Positions 12,302 to 24,984 of a DNA stretch of 64,000 nucleotides are shown piece by piece. The translations under genes were made by a program, and so were the position numbers. Position 1 is the stretch's first letter; each line of letters opens with the position of its first letter. Below the pieces are notes generated by a model. It saw only the letters and a program-made list of their open reading frames with translations. It had not been told where the DNA came from and searched no databases. Origin of the DNA: Siphonodentalium dalli (taxonomy: Eukaryota > Mollusca > Scaphopoda > Gadilida > Siphonodentaliidae); NCBI GenBank assembly GCA_032622095.1, contig CP136066.1, positions 135,687,917 through 135,751,916 of the forward strand. Direction: 5' to 3'.

Positions 12302-13063
12302 ATACCCCCCGCAACGAAGTTAGGGGGGGTATACTGGAGTCAGCTTGTCCGTCCGTCGTCCGTCCGTGGACACAAATTTGTCCGGAGTTTTTCTCAGTCG
12401 TTTTTTGATCAATTTCCGTGAAACTTGGCACAGGCATCAACCACCATGGGAACCTGTGCACCTGCGATTATGACGTCTGTCGGACTTTTTTTGGTGGAGT
12501 TATCCCCCCTTTTTCGACTTAGATAATTTTCGCAACATGTATACTTTCATCCGAGCTTTTATTCCTACATTTTTCGGTCAATTTTTTTAAAACGTGGCAC
12601 AGATATTTAGTACCATGGGAACTTGTGCACCTGCGATTATGACGTCTGTCCGACATTTTTTGGTGGAGTTATCCCCCTTTTTCGACTTAGAAACTTTTTT
12701 TGCAACATGCATAATTTTGTCTGAGCTTTTATTCCTACATTTTTCGGTCAATGTTTTTTAATCTTGGCACTGATATTTAGTACCATGGGAACCTGCGATT
12801 ATGACGTCTGTCCGACATTTTTTGTGTGGAGTTATTCCCCTTTTTCGACTTAGAAATTGTTTCGCAACATACATAAATTTGTCCAAAATTTTATTCCTAC
12901 ATTTTTCGGTCAATAGGTTTAAGATCAGGGTTATGGTTGTACACCTGAAATGGGAATTGTTACTTTATTATTTAACTAAATGTTTACTGACATGTGAAAC
13001 ATCTTAGTATTTTAAGAACAGGGGGGTATCCGTAGTCCCATTGGGACAGTCACACCTCTAGTT
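12302..13063 (+). repeat. CCCCCGCAACGAAG-family Helitron-like repeat
   Basis: It opens with a hairpin (ATACCCCCC...GGGGGGGTAT), then GTCCGTCCGTCGTCCGTCCG. About three monomers of roughly 165-200 bp follow, with 'ttattcctacatttttcggtca' and 'ggagttatcccccttttt'. It ends GTCCCATTGGGAC (hairpin) + 11 nt + CTAG before TT. A hairpin just upstream of CTAG|T is the classic Helitron 3' end (established knowledge); assignment of this family is inference. A fragment of the same family occurs at 27128-27190. Confidence 0.65.
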
Positions 13064-13373
13064 AATTAATTGTTCTCCAATGAGCCAATTGAATCATTTG
13101 TCAAAACAAATGTGCAACCATGTCTACTTTAATAACAAATACCAGATAATACCACACAGAAATTGAATAACATTAAGTCGCACCATGCAAGTGCACAGAA
13201 CGTGTTCATTTCTGTCTGAGGGAAACGTTATATGTTAAAGACGAATCTATTTGTCTTATCGGAAATTCCATATTTTGTACTTTTGGTTTCGCTCACTCAT
13301 ATCCGGTTGTATCAAATGTCTTTTCCGGTGCATTTCTACACAGTCTAACCAACAATTCTGTTTCTTTCTTCAT

Positions 13374-13495
13374 AAGGGTTCCCGCAGGTCTTTGAAACTA
13401 CTAGAAAACCCTGGAAATACATTATTTATTTTCAAGGGCCCTTGATAACCCTTGAATCCAATCCCCCTCCTTGAAAACCCTGGAAAATACTCAAT
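13374..13495 (+). repeat. Possible hAT-like terminal fragment
   Basis: The phrase 'agggttcccgcaggtctttgaa' followed by repeated 'ccctggaaa' and 'cccttgaa' words resembles the ends of widespread hAT elements with repeated CCTTGAAA subterminal words. I found no partner terminus and no target duplication, so this is a weak call. Confidence 0.3.
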
Positions 13496-13804
13496 TAAAT
13501 TTTATTGAAATGATCGCTGAGAGTTGGGAAATTAATTCCTTTTAATTTCACCGGTTTTACGGTAACGCGAGGTCGGAAGTCTTGCAGAGTTATGACATAA
13601 TGTTAACACGTCTCTGATTGGCCACTTCCCAATTGACTTTCCTATTCAGCCAATAGAAATGTCTGTAACTGATTATGCATACTGGTAACTATGTGAAATA
13701 TCTGCCTATACAACATTATGACCTACAAAATTCAATAAATTCACCAAAGCAGAACTTTTCGTTTTCCAGATGATAACAGTTCTTCTGACATCAATACAAT
13801 GAAA

Positions 13805-14108
13805 TTTAAAAATTTGAATTATCAAGTTAAGATTTTATGAATAAATTATAATTACCTGATATGTCCATATTGATAAGGTGACTTCAGCTTACCGGATTTA
13901 TGCCGTGCGGTTCATTCCACTTTTCCATTCCGTGTTTTTGAAAAACCGGAAGCGAAAGTACCGCACCAAATCCTAATCGAGTCATTCATCGGAGCGAACA
14001 ATAAGCCACCTAGAATGCTAACTTCATAGGGGAGGATAGGTGGGTCATGGACATATCAGGTAATTATAATTTATTAATAAAATCTTAACTTGATAAATCA
14101 AATTTTTT
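13805..14108. mobile_element. Inverted-repeat element with ACCTGATATGTCC termini
   Basis: About 58 bp at 13806-13866 (TTATCAAGTTAAGATTTTAT ... ATTACCTGATATGTCCAT) is mirrored at 14045-14105. The interior is about 180 bp with no ORF. The innermost words are shared with the inverted pair at 14109-14157 and 18093-18144, so it is a relative of that larger block. Confidence 0.55.
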
Positions 14109-17100
14109 AATTTTATTTCATAAATTATCAATTACCTGATATGTCCGTATTGATAATCTTTAGACTTCAGAGCTCACTTATTTTGCTGTGGTCTGATGAA
14201 GTTTGCAGAAGTTTTGTGGGTCTATCCCAATATATGCAGCCCAGATTTCATACATCTATAGTATGTATTCCAATCGCATATACAGGGTATACAGTTTGAC
14301 ATGTACATGAATTTACCTCCCCCTCTTTTCCTGGTATATGTGCATATACATGTATGTACCAATGCACACAAGTCCAGGTTCATCGATGTAAGGAGTAAAC
14401 GAAAACAATAAATCACGTCTTCAGGATATCAATGTCTACCGTATATTTTTTCACAAAGAAATTAACAATTGATGATTGAGACCAATCTGCATGCTAAATA
14501 ATTCTATAAATAAGCATTTCTTTTAATCAATGCCCACGAATCGAAGGACCAATACTCATAACTGAGTGTCCTCCCATTTTTAGCTTTCTCTTTCATCTGT
14601 GTTCGAATGTCGGAGACAAAGCCTATTTATGACTGTACCTGTACAATCCAATATGATATAGTTGGCAAGTTATGTGATTCATTTGTTGCTAAAAACAAAT
14701 TGTCTTCCCTTGTTTAGAACGACAATGTTCTGTCCTTTCCACAAATTACATGTTAGGATGCTACGTGTATGTCCAAAGGTCCATAAGGTACCTCTTGATA
14801 AATGAGTTTAGTATTATGATATGTGGATGTGGACCAATAGTTATAGGAATGTCCCCACTGGTGGAAGAGAAGCTTTGATAATATCTCTTATAGTTTGATA
14901 ATGTTACAGGGAAGTAAATAATTCAGCCAAATTAGCAATCCATTAAAAAAGGCTTTATCGGTATCAAATTGTCGTGGTGACAATAGTTACTAGCAGTCTA
15001 TCTAGTACTGTATGGAATTTTGAAATATTCCAATTGTAGTCTCTTTGATTACCTTGGAGTAATGTTCGAGATATTGTTCTGAAAAGCTCTCTGGCCTGAA
15101 TGCCTGTACATGTAAACCCTTCAATGAAGTATGCAATTAGATAAAACATTGATGGATTCATATTGCTCATTTTGTCATGGTATGTTAGTAGATTTTCCTC
15201 CATTGGAATTGTCAAATCATCCAAGAAATCCTAACATCTCCAGCAGACTGGATGTCCACACTGTCAAGGTCCCTGGTAAGCTACTAGCTACTAGTATACT
15301 TCTGATAGTCCAAGCCATACCATAGTATAAGAATGAGTTTGGACCAATATATATGCATGTGAATTAATCCGAACATGTGACATAATTGGAAACGGTTAGA
15401 AAAACATATGTAAACATATTGTCTTAACAATTTTCAATGCGTCTAGGGCATATACCTGGGGATGTAGTTTTCATGCACATAACGAACTGTCTTCCAATTT
15501 GATGAGTCAAATACCAGAAAGTCCATTTAGAGAACTTACCCATAATTGACCATGTCTGACATAGTGTGTCTAATTTTGTTATCTATACTTCCAACTGCAC
15601 ATCTGACATTCGGATCAATGTACTGGTATACTCTCAGGTGCCTAATAATAGTATCAGCACGTTTATTAATTTTGGAGAAAATTCCCAACAATCACTATTA
15701 TTTGGCATTGAGACTTACAGTGAAATGGCCATCACTATTATTAATTTCAGCCTAAATCACCACCCATCACTATTATTAGGCCATCACGATAATTAGGCAC
15801 CTGAGAGTACACGTACATGTATGCCAACATGGATGTTTTGTCTGAGGAGCGAAGACAAACTTGTGTTGTTTGTTAATATGACAACTGTATTTCCCAAATA
15901 ATTTGTGTACTTTTCGACACAATCTAATAATTGGGTCCATCACTGTTTTTCAAACAGTAAGTTACTGACCTATTGCTTGTTAATGAGACTGACTGGTCCT
16001 GGAGGAGGTACCGATCATGGCAGAACACAGTAATTTATCAGTAAAACTGCTTTTATTGCCCGCAGATTCATATGTTGGGATATCGTCGTACCACTTGCCC
16101 TGAATCATATGGGCCCTGAAATGACCTCCACAAACCATGGTACTGCCCTTGGTTGTGATTATAGGAGGCACCCTCTCTTTCACAATGGCACGACTCTTCA
16201 AATTTGTGCTAATCTGAATGTCAAATAACATGTATGGTGGTTTGGTACTGTCTCATCGGTTTTGAATTTGGAACAATTGCAATTGTCATTTTACCCGATC
16301 AATACCAATTTGTTTTATATGCCATTTAATCGTCTCATTCATCTAGGGAATTATTTATACCCAAGAAACTATCATTCATGCCAGAAGTTGTGAATATTGT
16401 TCAACTCTGCAGGGTCCTTTCAATATTGAAAGAAAGGATACTTTATTGACTGACCATCACATGTATTCAGTGGTGTATGTAATAACCTGTACCGGCATGT
16501 AACAAAACAGACAGTATAAGAGTATACCCGGTATGTAAAATTGTAAATCAAACTGTCATGATAAACAATAGTTGTGCTATCACATACTGTATGAAAACCA
16601 CCTACCGGTATCAGGTCTTAACATCCATAACTTTTTGCGAGAATCAATATATAGTATTTCTTCAGCAAATCAGCTGTTTTTACAAGAAGCAAGATTCTAT
16701 TTCTCGTCAACATTTCTCTTTGTCCCGAAAACAAGGATCCCACCATTGATTAAAACACTGATTTCCTCCACAGATCGGCAGAGACTTAATTTCAGTGATT
16801 GTCACCCATTTTCAAATGGAAATACCAGTAGGTATGTACAATTATCCAATGTCATTTCTCCATCTCCTGGACTAACATTATTCAATGTTTTGCTGCATTG
16901 TTTCAATGCACGGTATCAAGTCATATGAACATATTCTGACTGGATGTATTTGTTGAGAGGTCGCAATTTTATGACATGTTTCATTTCTTTACAGTCATTA
17001 TTGGCACAATTGTTACCTGTATCTTGAAATTTCTGTACATGCATCACCAGAAAACTATAATTGTTTCAGTCTCAATTAAATTCAAGATTTACTGATCTTT

Positions 17101-18145
17101 GTTTTCTAGTCCATTGTTTTTGTGGAAAATGTAAAGCGACCTCCCACCGTTACATCCGGACGAGCATTTAATATACTTTTAGAATACTAACCGAGTCATC
17201 TTATCCTTCCTCAGGTGTTCTTCCCTCTGCAATATTCACCTCTGCTTGGAGTTCCAAATGAATCCAAAGGTATTATCTTGCATAGAATTTGCAGTAGGTT
17301 GCTTGTTTGTCAAAACTTGTAGCGGTGGCATGACTTGTCTGCCCCAGCAGTTATTTGGTTGTTCACAACAGTTGTCTCTTGCCTGCGAAGTCTCATCTAT
17401 GATGCATTTCTATTCATTGAAAAGTTTCGCTTGTGCAAGGAAGCAATCGTCAAAAGATATATTTATGATTTTTTGTAACACTCTTGAGTTTTGTCTCTGC
17501 CAAACACCAGTTACCGACAAGGAAACATGGAGTTATTGGATTCTTGGATTTTCCATCAGTTAGAAAACTCTAATGCACATTTCCGTCTGACGATGTGGTG
17601 AAAAGTTTCACGGCGACCCATTTGGTCCCAATATTATCTAGAAGATGGCAATGATGTCTCTCACTTTTGTGATATGACTTCGAACTTGGTAAAGTTCTGC
17701 AGATCTTTCATAAATGAAGCTTCATGTATTTGTAATAATCAGTCTGTTCGTTGAAAAACTGTCAACTTGGAGTGATTCTGATACCACCACCATTTTTTAA
17801 CTTCAAAACAGACCTTTCTTGTGTTTTGTCAATGTCCAGGCATGACGCCATTATTGACATATTTTTACAGTTTTGTCCAAAGTCTCCAGATTTGTATTAT
17901 CTGGTAAATTAACACTAGGCATATAGAGTAGAGTCAACCCCTTTGGCTCTGTGAAAATCTCACTCTCTGATTCTGCCATATAACGGTTATCATATTTCCA
18001 CATTTTTTTTCAAAATATGATCAATATATTCTTTGCACTGCGTGCATACTACCACTTGTCACGCATGTGAACATGAACACAGTGTTACCTTATCAATATG
18101 GACATATCAGGTAATTGATAATTTATGAAATAAAATTTGGTGTGT
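14101..18145. mobile_element. About 4-kb block bounded by ~48-bp inverted repeats, unclassified
   Basis: AATTTTATTTCATAAATTAT...ACCTGATATGTCCGTATTGATAA (14110-14157) is the inverse of 18093-18141, with one mismatch visible. If these are the ends of one element it spans about 4 kb. Inside are a few minus-strand open patches (15224-14964, 16231-15980, about 17560-17100) of 60-90 codons. I could not match them to any transposase family, and they may be chance. The pairing could also be two independent solo ends. No target duplication was confirmed. Confidence 0.4.
15618..15812. mobile_element. Small MITE-like inverted repeat (TACTCTCAGGTGCCTAAT)
   Basis: TACTCTCAGGTGCCTAATAA near 15628 is mirrored by AATTAGGCACCTGAGAGTA near 15793-15811. 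Between them the words 'aataatagt' and 'catcactattatta' recur on one strand. There is no ORF. A related 'aataatagtgca' vocabulary appears near 57945-58015. Confidence 0.5.
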
Positions 18146-18487
18146 ATGTTTACTACATCAGAATACAGATTATATTTGCTTCAAATGGAAAAGAAAGTTT
18201 TTCTAAATGCAACATTTATCGAGTATTATAGTTTAAAATAAATATTTCCTGATTTCCTGGAATGTTTGAAGATCGCTTTGTGGACACCCTTGATTATACA
18301 AAAGTGCACAACTTTCAAATTTGTTTGATAGTTTTTTTGATATATTGGTTTTAAAATTAGTAACTTATAACATGACCCAATAACTCTTTCTCATTGTACT
18401 AACTAAGTAAAAGCAATATCTATTTATAGCAGCTTATATGAACTATCATAGTTATGGGATTCCTATGTGGTTTGTTTTCAATTTCAG

Positions 18488-18625
18488 GTTGGACCTAAGC
18501 GCATTCGTCGAAAAACTGAAAGGTTTGTAGCTGGGAAGTCAAATGCGATCTCCTTCCAGCATGGACAAAAGAATGTTGGATCTGGTCTTGAAACTCACAG
18601 TACTGGCTTGCTCTCAATACATGAA
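18488..18625 (+). CDS. Exon 'd' of the unrecognised nuclear-type gene
   Basis: A 46-codon exon, phase 0 at both ends: acceptor TTTCAG (18487), donor GAA|GTAAGT (18626). The frame reads a strongly basic start (VGPKRIRRKTERFVAGKSNA) and then a polar stretch, matching the composition of the large exon. The 12.3-kb intron before it is filled with repeats. The open frame, both consensus splice sites and agreement in phase are the support. No domain is recognised. Confidence 0.65.
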
Positions 18626-18915
18626 GTAAGTCACTAAACCTTTGATATTGACTCTTGGGTAGTTCATGGCTGATTTAGTCTGAAATTTAGCACATCTTGT
18701 ATTCGCTTAGGGACCCAAGGCATTCGCAGTGGGTAAATGTGCAAAAAATATCCATGAGACACCGTATTTAAATTTAATTCTTTCGGTATGAAATAGCGCA
18801 AGCACATTTTTAGCTTAACGGCACCATAGGTTGTGTGTCATCTTTTGCAATGAGCACAGAAAACATGATGTGGAGAGATTCTCTCTGGAGTTTGCAAAGC
18901 AAATTTCGGACCAGG

Positions 18916-19200
18916 GTTTTTTAGCTCAATTTTACAACTTAATGTTTGAGCTATTGCCATGGGATGTTGTCCGTCGTCTATGCGTGCTTCTGTCTGTCCT
19001 TCAACAATTTCCTTTGGCATGCCCTTCAGGCCGCATCCATTATTCGATCTTCACCAAACTTCATATGTAGCTTCAGGGTGACCAATAGATGGGAGCTATC
19101 ATATTATTCCGAATTTCGATGAAAAACATGGCCACCAACAGCCATCTTGGATTTCAAATTTGAATCCGCACACCCTACAGCCCGTATTTATGGCAAGATC
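18916..19200 (+). repeat. AGCTC-family repeat copy 3, left part
   Basis: It starts 'ttttagctcaattttacaac...gtttgagct', followed by a short GTCCGTC-like tract and one monomer. It is then cut at a T-rich junction by another member of the same family (19201-20208). Its continuation appears to be 20209-21080. Confidence 0.6.
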
Positions 19201-20208
19201 TTTTTTTTTTAGCTCAACTTGACTTTGTAAAGTTTGAGCTATTGCCATGGCTTGGTATCCGTCGTCCATGTGTGTGTGTGCGTGTATGCGTGTGTGACTC
19301 GTCAACAATTTCGTTTAGCATGGGCTGCAGGTCATACCTTTGGTCTGATCATTATGAAATTTGTCATAGCTGTTGACATTGACATGTAGATGGGAACTAG
19401 TCATTTTGGAGTCATTTGGCAAAAAACATGGCCGCCAGCAGCCATCTTAGATTTCAAAATTCAATCCATTAGCATGGGCTACAGGCCATACTGTTTGTCT
19501 GATCATCATGAAATTTGTCATGTACACTAATATTGACATGTAGATGGGAACGAGTCATTTTGGGGTCATTCGGCCAAAAAGCATGGCCGCCAGCAGCCAT
19601 CTTGGATTTTAATCTTTGCATGACTAAATCCTTTGGCATAGGCTACAGGTCGTACCTTTGGTCGGATCTTTGACATTTTTTCATGGCTGTTGACATTGAC
19701 ATGTAGATGGGAACGAGTCATTTTGGGGTCATTCAGCAAAAAAACATGACCACCAGTGGCCATCTTGGATTTCAAAATTTAATCCATTAGCACAGACTAC
19801 AGGCCGGAGTGTTCGTCTGATCATTATGAAATTTGTCGTGGAAGTTAATATTGACATGTAGATGGGAATGAGTCATTTTGGGGTCATTTGGCCATAAAAC
19901 ATGGCCGCTGGAAGCCATCTTGGATTTTACTATTTGCATTACTAAATCCTTTGACAAAGGCTACAGGTCGTATCTTTGTCGGATCATCATGAAATTTGTC
20001 TTGGATGTTAACATTGACATGTAAATGGAAACGAGTCAATTTGGGGTCATTCGGCAAAAAAACATGGCTGCCAGTGGCCATCTTGTATTTTATTCTTTGC
20101 ATAACTACCGTAGACCTTTCAACTTTCCACATTCCTAATCACTCCATTGACTGTAACATATGAAATTATTCCCTTTCCAAGTTGAGCTACAGTGTCATTG
20201 ACTTTCAT
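19201..20208 (+). repeat. AGCTC-family repeat copy 4, nested inside copy 3
   Basis: A complete-looking member: oligo-T, hairpin AGCTCAACTTGACTTTGTAA...GTTTGAGCT, GTGTGT/GCGTG tract, about five monomers, end AAGTTGAGCTACAGTGTCATTGACTTTCATT. The flanking pieces on both sides belong to an older, more diverged copy, so this is a nested insertion. Confidence 0.65.
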
Positions 20209-21080
20209 TAATTTTGCAGGAACGATTGTGATCATCTGTAGATGGGAGCCATCGAATTTTAACGATTTTCGATTAAAAACATGCAGCCATCTTGGGTTTT
20301 GTTCTTTGCATGACCACATCCTTTGGCACACCCTACAGACCACTTCCCTCATCCGATAATCCTCAAACTTCATATGGATCTTTGGGGTGACATCTAGATG
20401 GGAGCCTCATGTTTTGACAGAAATTTGTTGAAAAACATGGTTGCCAGTGGCCATCTTGGAATTGACTCTTTTTATGACTTAATCCTACGGCTTACCCTAC
20501 AGGCCGCATCTCTCATCCGATCATATGGGTCTTCGGGGTGACCTCTAGATGGGAGCCTCCTATTTTTATTAAAATTTGTTAAAAAACATGGCCGCCAGCA
20601 GCGATCTTGAATTTAAAATTTGAATCCAACAGCACACCTCCCAGCCCGCATTTATTAGAGAATTGATTTGAAAATTTTCTGGCATGTTTAAAATCACCTC
20701 TAGATGGAAGCTGTCAAATTTGAAAATTGTTCGATGGAAAACATGGCCGCCGACCATCTTGGATTTTAATCTTTGCATGACTGAATCATTTGGCACACCC
20801 TACAGACCACATTCCTCATCTGATGATCACCAAACTACATATATGGATCTTCGGGGATGGGAGCCTACTTTTTAGACCGAAAATCATTGAAAAACATAGC
20901 CGCCAATCTTGGAATTAACTCTTTGACGCACCATAACCCTCATCCAATCATCACCAAACATCAATGGATTTTCGGGGTGACCTCTAGTTTACTTTCCTTC
21001 TTTATCATTCTATTCATTGCTGAGCAAAAAAATAAACTCCTTCTGAAGTTGAGCTACAGTGTCATTGATATTTCATTTGT
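20209..21080 (+). repeat. AGCTC-family repeat copy 3, right part
   Basis: Monomers more diverged than those of the nested copy ('gatgggagccatc', 'catggccgccagcagc'), ending AAGTTGAGCTACAGTGTCATTGATATTTC. Together with 18916-19200 this restores one element interrupted by copy 4. Confidence 0.6.
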
Positions 21081-21159
21081 TTCTTGATGAGTGAACTATG
21101 CGGGCGATCTTATGCAACAAATTCTTTCTTAATTTGGCCATTAAAATTTGTAGTCTAGG

Positions 21160-22083
21160 CTGTGCTGGGCGGTGACCGTCGCACGTCGGGGGAATTTATG
21201 CGACCATCATTTTCTTAAGGGAAAATTACTCTAGTTTTCGAGATAGGTGTCAAGATATAATTTTTCACAATGTTTCATAGGGCACCCTACCTAAAAATGA
21301 CATATTTTCAGAGGTTAACAGGCATTAGCCAACTGGTTAACAGGGCATCAAAATTGGAAAGATTGTAAACATATTTGCAAATTGTGAAACGAATGTAGAT
21401 ACTTAATCAGTTTCAACATCGTTTTCGTGCTTTCGTTCTGATTTGGTGACTTCATGGTAAAGAATGTAACGAGGCGCGTCAAAAATGCATGGCGATTCAG
21501 ACAAAGTGTCGTGTGTCAACTCTGTACAAACATAATATATCTGCCAAATACTTCCAAGTTATATACTTTGGGAAATGGTAGGGTATTCCCTATATAAAGA
21601 TGTTCCTACTTACATTATATCTCTCCAAGTATTGACATAATAGACAAAAACTTAACCCTCCCCCAATTTCACAAATAACCACATAGATGCGTCCATGCAG
21701 TTTGTGTCCACCAAATAAATTGGCAATGCACAGTTTACCTTGTCATATGGTGTAGAATCGTACGGGGACACTGATAATGTAAAACATCATTCAAATCCTA
21801 GATTAGGAAGGTAATCAAATCCAAGATGGCGTCCAAGTTGGCCGCCAATTTTTATATTGACACTCTATACACCAGATGTATGCTAACCGGACTAGATCAT
21901 CGCGAGTGCTTTATATAATATGGCATTTTCTTGGATGGAGTCTGTATCTTAATACGTATAAGGCAACTGGCTACGTAAAACCGATAATGGAGACCAAAAT
22001 GGCCACCAAAATAAACAGAACTGTTCCGATAAAACGACCAACTTCTTAGTTGCAAGAAAGTCGCATGGTATGACTGTTGTAGC
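21160..22083 (+). repeat. First of two diverged ~0.9-kb repeat units
   Basis: Contains 'gaatttatgcgaccatcatt', 'aaaattactctagttttc', 'agacaaagtgtcgtg' and 'aatccaagatggcgtccaag'. The same words recur in the same order at 22084-22935. There is no ORF of note. The 'ccaagatggc...ggccgcca' phrase resembles the monomer vocabulary of the AGCTC family. Confidence 0.6.
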
Positions 22084-22935
22084 TTATTAGTCTAGTTGGT
22101 GCTGGGGGTGACCATAGCACATCGGTGGAATTTATGCGACCATCATTTTCTTATGGAAAAATTACTCTAGTTTTCAACGGTTTGACAGGCAATAGACAAC
22201 CGGTTGACCGGGCATCAAAATGGGAAAGAATGAACACATATTTGCAATTTATGGGGCTAATCTTCACACTTAATCAGATTCGACATTGTTTTTTGCTTTC
22301 GTTCTGATTCGTGACGTCATGGTAAAATATGTAGTGTGACGCGTCAAAAATTCATTGCGATTCAGACAAAGTGTCGTGCGTCAACTCGGTGCAAATATAG
22401 CATATCTGTCGGATTCTTCCAAGTTATTCCCTACAAAATTATGTTCATATTTGTATTATATATCTCCAAATGGTAAACTAATTGACAAAAGCTTAACCCT
22501 CACCCCAATTTCACATATATCCACTTAAATGCATCCATGCAGGTTGTTTCCAATAAAACATCGACAATGCATATTTTATAGTATCATACAGGGTAGAACC
22601 ATCAGGGGACACGGAGAATGTAAGATTTCGTTCAAATCCTAGATTAGGAAGGTAATAAAATCCAAGATGGCGTCCAAGATGGCCACCAAGTTTTATATTG
22701 GCACTCTGTACACGAGTGTGCACACCGGAATGGAAAATTGCAAGTGCTTTATTGTAACTGAACTTTATTTCATAGAGGCTGTATCGTAATATGTATAAGT
22801 CAACTGGTTATGTAAAACCGATGATGGAGACCAAAATGGCGGCCATAAAACTAAAAGATGTTCTGATAAAATTACCGGCTTCTGAGTTGCAATAGCATCT
22901 GCATGTTATGAGTTTTGTAGCTTATTCGTTCGTGC
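22084..22935 (+). repeat. Second of two diverged ~0.9-kb repeat units
   Basis: Parallel to 21160-22083 across its length: 'tgctgggggtgaccatagca', the 'gaatttatgcgaccatcatt' word, the 'agacaaagtgtcgtgcgtc' word and 'aatccaagatggcgtccaag' in the same order. Tandem arrangement and divergence suggest an old local duplication or an element with two long monomers. Confidence 0.6.
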
Positions 22936-23321
22936 ATATATGTCTGTGGATATAATGTGTTCCTAATCCAATAAAAGTGTTGGCATTGAGAAAGTAAATG
23001 CTCATTTTTTTCTTCTCAAAATCGACATGCAATGCCAAATTACCACAATGGGACTGTGTTTCAAACTGACATCCATTTTGTGGTATACAAGTCAACGTTC
23101 TGCTTGATGATGAAACTGCTGAGTTTTGTATTAGTCAGCCCTTTTAATTCAGATTTTTTGGCTTCGGCAATCTGCTACGGCAACCCTTTATCGTGGCCCA
23201 TTTTGCTTCAGCAAATGGCTTCGGCATTGCTGATTGCCGTAGCCAATTATGAGGGCTGTATTAGTACAATAAGAATTGAAGCTACAGTGCCGATTAAATA
23301 TACATATTAAATCCTCAATAA

Positions 23322-23514
23322 CGATAAGCAAAACACTCAGCACCATGGCAATTTTTTTAGGAGAGTCATTCACGGTGACCCATTCAACACCGAAATGTTG
23401 AGAAGTGATGATTAGTAAACGCTATAACGGTATGTTGTAAACAACTTTGAGGCATTTATTTCTAACCAAAGTTCACATAGTTGGGTCTCCCCGGTGTTGA
23501 GTGTTTTGCTTATG
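23322..23514. mobile_element. Short MITE with ATAAGCAAAACACTCA inverted ends
   Basis: ATAAGCAAAACACTCAGCACC near 23325 is mirrored by GGTGTTGAGTGTTTTGCTTAT near 23493-23513, with one mismatch. The interior of about 150 bp has no ORF. Target duplication is not clear. Confidence 0.55.
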
Positions 23515-23841
23515 GCATAGTCTTACATACTGTTTGTTTACATACCATGTCATTTGTTTACATAACACAGAGTACTAGTAATAACATGCAATTTACATGA
23601 TGTTTATGATTGGTATAAGAACAATGTTTGTCTATAATATAATATTCTTTCTGTTTATGGCGGTTTTAACAGATGTGACTATTTAACAACAACCCCCACT
23701 GCCAATGCTTACCATATCTTTAAGCACAGGTCTACCTTTCCAGATATCACAACATTGGAACCCACATGGACCTAATTAAGTAATGTGAAACACTCCGGTA
23801 GGGAAATAAAATAGAAATGGAGAATAATCTTGCTTAAAGTT

Positions 23842-24980
23842 GTTTTTTTAGTCGAGTTTTTTTCCAAAACTCGACTTATAGTTTGATGGGGGACGGCGGG
23901 CGGGCGGCGGACGGACTGGCGGGCGGGCGGCCTGTTTTGCTTATAACTCAACCGTTTATTGACGGATTTGGTGTGTGAGTACATATCCATGCACGTAAGC
24001 TGCAGACAAAAAAATCGGGTTCGTCCGCACATTTATTACAGAGTTATGGCCCTTTGCCATTTTTCACTGATTTTAGGCTCGTTAGCGCAACAACTTCAAC
24101 AAACGTTATCTGATTCGATTGAAATTTGGGATGTAGGTGTCTCCCAAGAAGTTGCCACGAGTTCGAAAACCGGCCTGGTCCGATAAAATTTGATAGAGTT
24201 ATGGCCCTTAATTAGTCATTTTTCACGAATTTTCAGCTCGTTAGCGCGATAACTTCAACAAACGTTATCCGATTTGATTTAAATTTGGTATATAGGTGTC
24301 TCCCAAGAATATCTCGGTCGAGTTCGAAAACCTGCCAGGTCTGATAAAATTTGATAGAGTTATGGCCCTTAATTAGTCATTTTTTCAAAAAATTTCAGCT
24401 CGTTAGCGTGATAATTTAACAAACATCATCCTATTTGATTGAAATTTTGATATATAGGTGTCTCCCAAGAATACCTCGGACGAGTTAGAAAACCGGCCCG
24501 GTCCGATAAAATTTGATAGAGTTATGGTCCTTAAGTAGTCATTTTGTACGAATTTTGAGCTCGTTAGCGCGATAACTTCAACAAACGTCATCCGATTCAA
24601 CTAAAATTTGGTATATAAGTGTCTTCCAATAATATCCTGGACGAGTTCGAAAACCAGCCTGGCCCAATAAAATTTGATAGAGTTATGGCCCTTAATTAGT
24701 CATTTTTCGTGAATTTTTAGCTCGTTAGCGCGATAACTTCAACAAACGTCCTCCGATTTGTTTAAAATTTGGAATAGACATACTTGCCAAGAATATTTCG
24801 GACGAGTTCGAAAACCAGCCTGGCCCGATAAAATTTGATAGAGTTATGGCCATTAATTAGTCATTTTTCGATTTTACCTATTAATTAGTCTACCGATACT
24901 GATGCACACCAATTGGCGGTAGCCACCGGCGGTAAGCCACCGAAAACGAGACACAGCATCTCTGATGCCACCTCTTGTTT
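23842..24980 (+). repeat. GTCGAG-family pearl/Helitron-like repeat with 161-162-bp monomers
   Basis: Opens with the hairpin AGTCGAGTTTT...AAAACTCGACT, then a CGGGCGGGCGG/ACGGAC simple tract. About six monomers follow; the word GAGTTATGG recurs at about 24195, 24357, 24519, 24680 and 24841, a period of 161-162 bp. Each monomer carries 'ctcgttagcgcgataacttc' and 'gagttcgaaaaccggcc'. Near the end GCATC-TCT-GATGC forms a hairpin, followed by CACCTCTTGTTT, much like the end of the element at 12302-13063. Non-coding. Confidence 0.7.
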
Positions 24981-24984
24981 AATG

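Noticed and set aside
15980-16231. 83-codon minus-strand ORF as a gene
   Set aside because: Somewhat protein-like composition, but no family recognised and no splice context. Mentioned only as a possible relic inside the 14.1-18.1-kb block.
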